Positions 5,716 to 5,790 of a DNA stretch of 5,790 nt are shown in pieces (the stretch's first letter is position 1; every line of letters begins with the position of its first letter). Where the stretch lies: assembly GCA_026193155.1 (NCBI GenBank), contig JAPHSI010000062.1:1-5790 (forward strand). The letters run 5' to 3'. The notes under the pieces are model-generated. The model was given only the letters and a program-made list of their open reading frames with translations, searched no databases and had not been told where the DNA came from. The position numbers were made by a program, and so were the translations under genes. This DNA comes from Sulfurimonadaceae bacterium (lineage in GTDB: Bacteria > Campylobacterota > Campylobacteria > Campylobacterales > Sulfurimonadaceae).

Positions 5716-5790
5716 TGGTGACCCCGAGGAGAATCGAACTCCTGTAACATGGATGAAAACCATGGATCCTAACCGCTAGACGACGGGGCC
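5716..5790 (-). tRNA. tRNA-Glu, anticodon UUC
   Basis: 75 nt on the minus strand, complete at the window edge, with CCA encoded (5718-5716) and discriminator A (5719). The 7-bp acceptor stem pairs GGCCCCG (5790-5784) with CGGGGTC (5726-5720), with one G-U pair. The anticodon stem CATGG/CCATG encloses TTTTCAT, and the anticodon TTC is at 5757-5755. The T arm AGGAG-TTCGATT-CTCCT is canonical, and the D arm carries the GTCTAG start shared with E. coli tRNA-Glu. It is convergent with the cyclase gene, whose stop is 5 bp away. A run of six T (minus strand, 5714-5709) follows CCA and C, and could help end or process the transcript. Confidence 0.96.

Noticed and set aside
5716..5790. tRNA-Glu 3' end as an integration attachment site
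   Set aside because: No integrase, no repeat of the tRNA end elsewhere in the window, and no change in base composition beside it.

Overview
The window is AT-rich DNA from a bacterium of the Campylobacterota (epsilonproteobacteria), most likely Sulfurimonas-like. Three things point there: a short (279 aa) class I fructose-bisphosphatase, a second-type glutamyl-tRNA synthetase (GltX2/GluRS2) overlapping a YggT gene, and the gene order. As I recall it, the order (small Cys protein)-fbp-mobB-lipoprotein-[slt]-yggT-gltX2 is kept in Campylobacter jejuni, and gltX2-yggT-slt in Helicobacter pylori. Here slt is absent from its expected place. This comparison is from memory and was not checked by a search.

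Layout: (1) 1-1484, minus strand, a tightly packed operon mobB -> fbp -> small Cys-motif protein (cut by the window edge). (2) 1485-1552, a 68-bp divergent promoter region with a perfect TATAAT on each strand. (3) 1553-2011, plus strand, a small predicted lipoprotein. The ATG at 1553, not an upstream GTG, is the start, and the plus-strand -10 box lies so close that the mRNA may be leaderless. (4) 2024-3594, minus strand, gltX2 -> yggT with a 4-bp ATGA overlap. (5) 3595-3769, a 175-bp divergent intergenic region with a perfect 12-bp palindrome and several promoter-like boxes. (6) 3770-5710, plus strand, a 646-aa membrane diguanylate cyclase (TM - dCache-like sensor - TM - HAMP - coiled coil - GGEEF). 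(7) 5716-5790, minus strand, a complete tRNA-Glu(UUC) ending exactly at the window edge and convergent with the cyclase gene.

The genes are mostly housekeeping: gluconeogenesis (fbp), molybdenum cofactor nucleotide attachment (mobB), membrane biogenesis (yggT), tRNA charging (gltX2, tRNA-Glu), and c-di-GMP signalling (the cyclase). The strongest anomaly is GltX2. The frame is intact from end to end and the fold-defining parts and C-terminal domain remain, yet the KMSKS-type loop is gone, replaced by an Asp/Asn-rich run encoded by a GAT/AAT triplet tract. Several other active-site positions are also changed (HIGH-loop Gly, RIEDTD, the PTY Tyr, RGEDH). It is either a synthetase paralogue adapted to another role or one in early decay. 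I saw no mobile elements, CRISPR arrays or phage genes.
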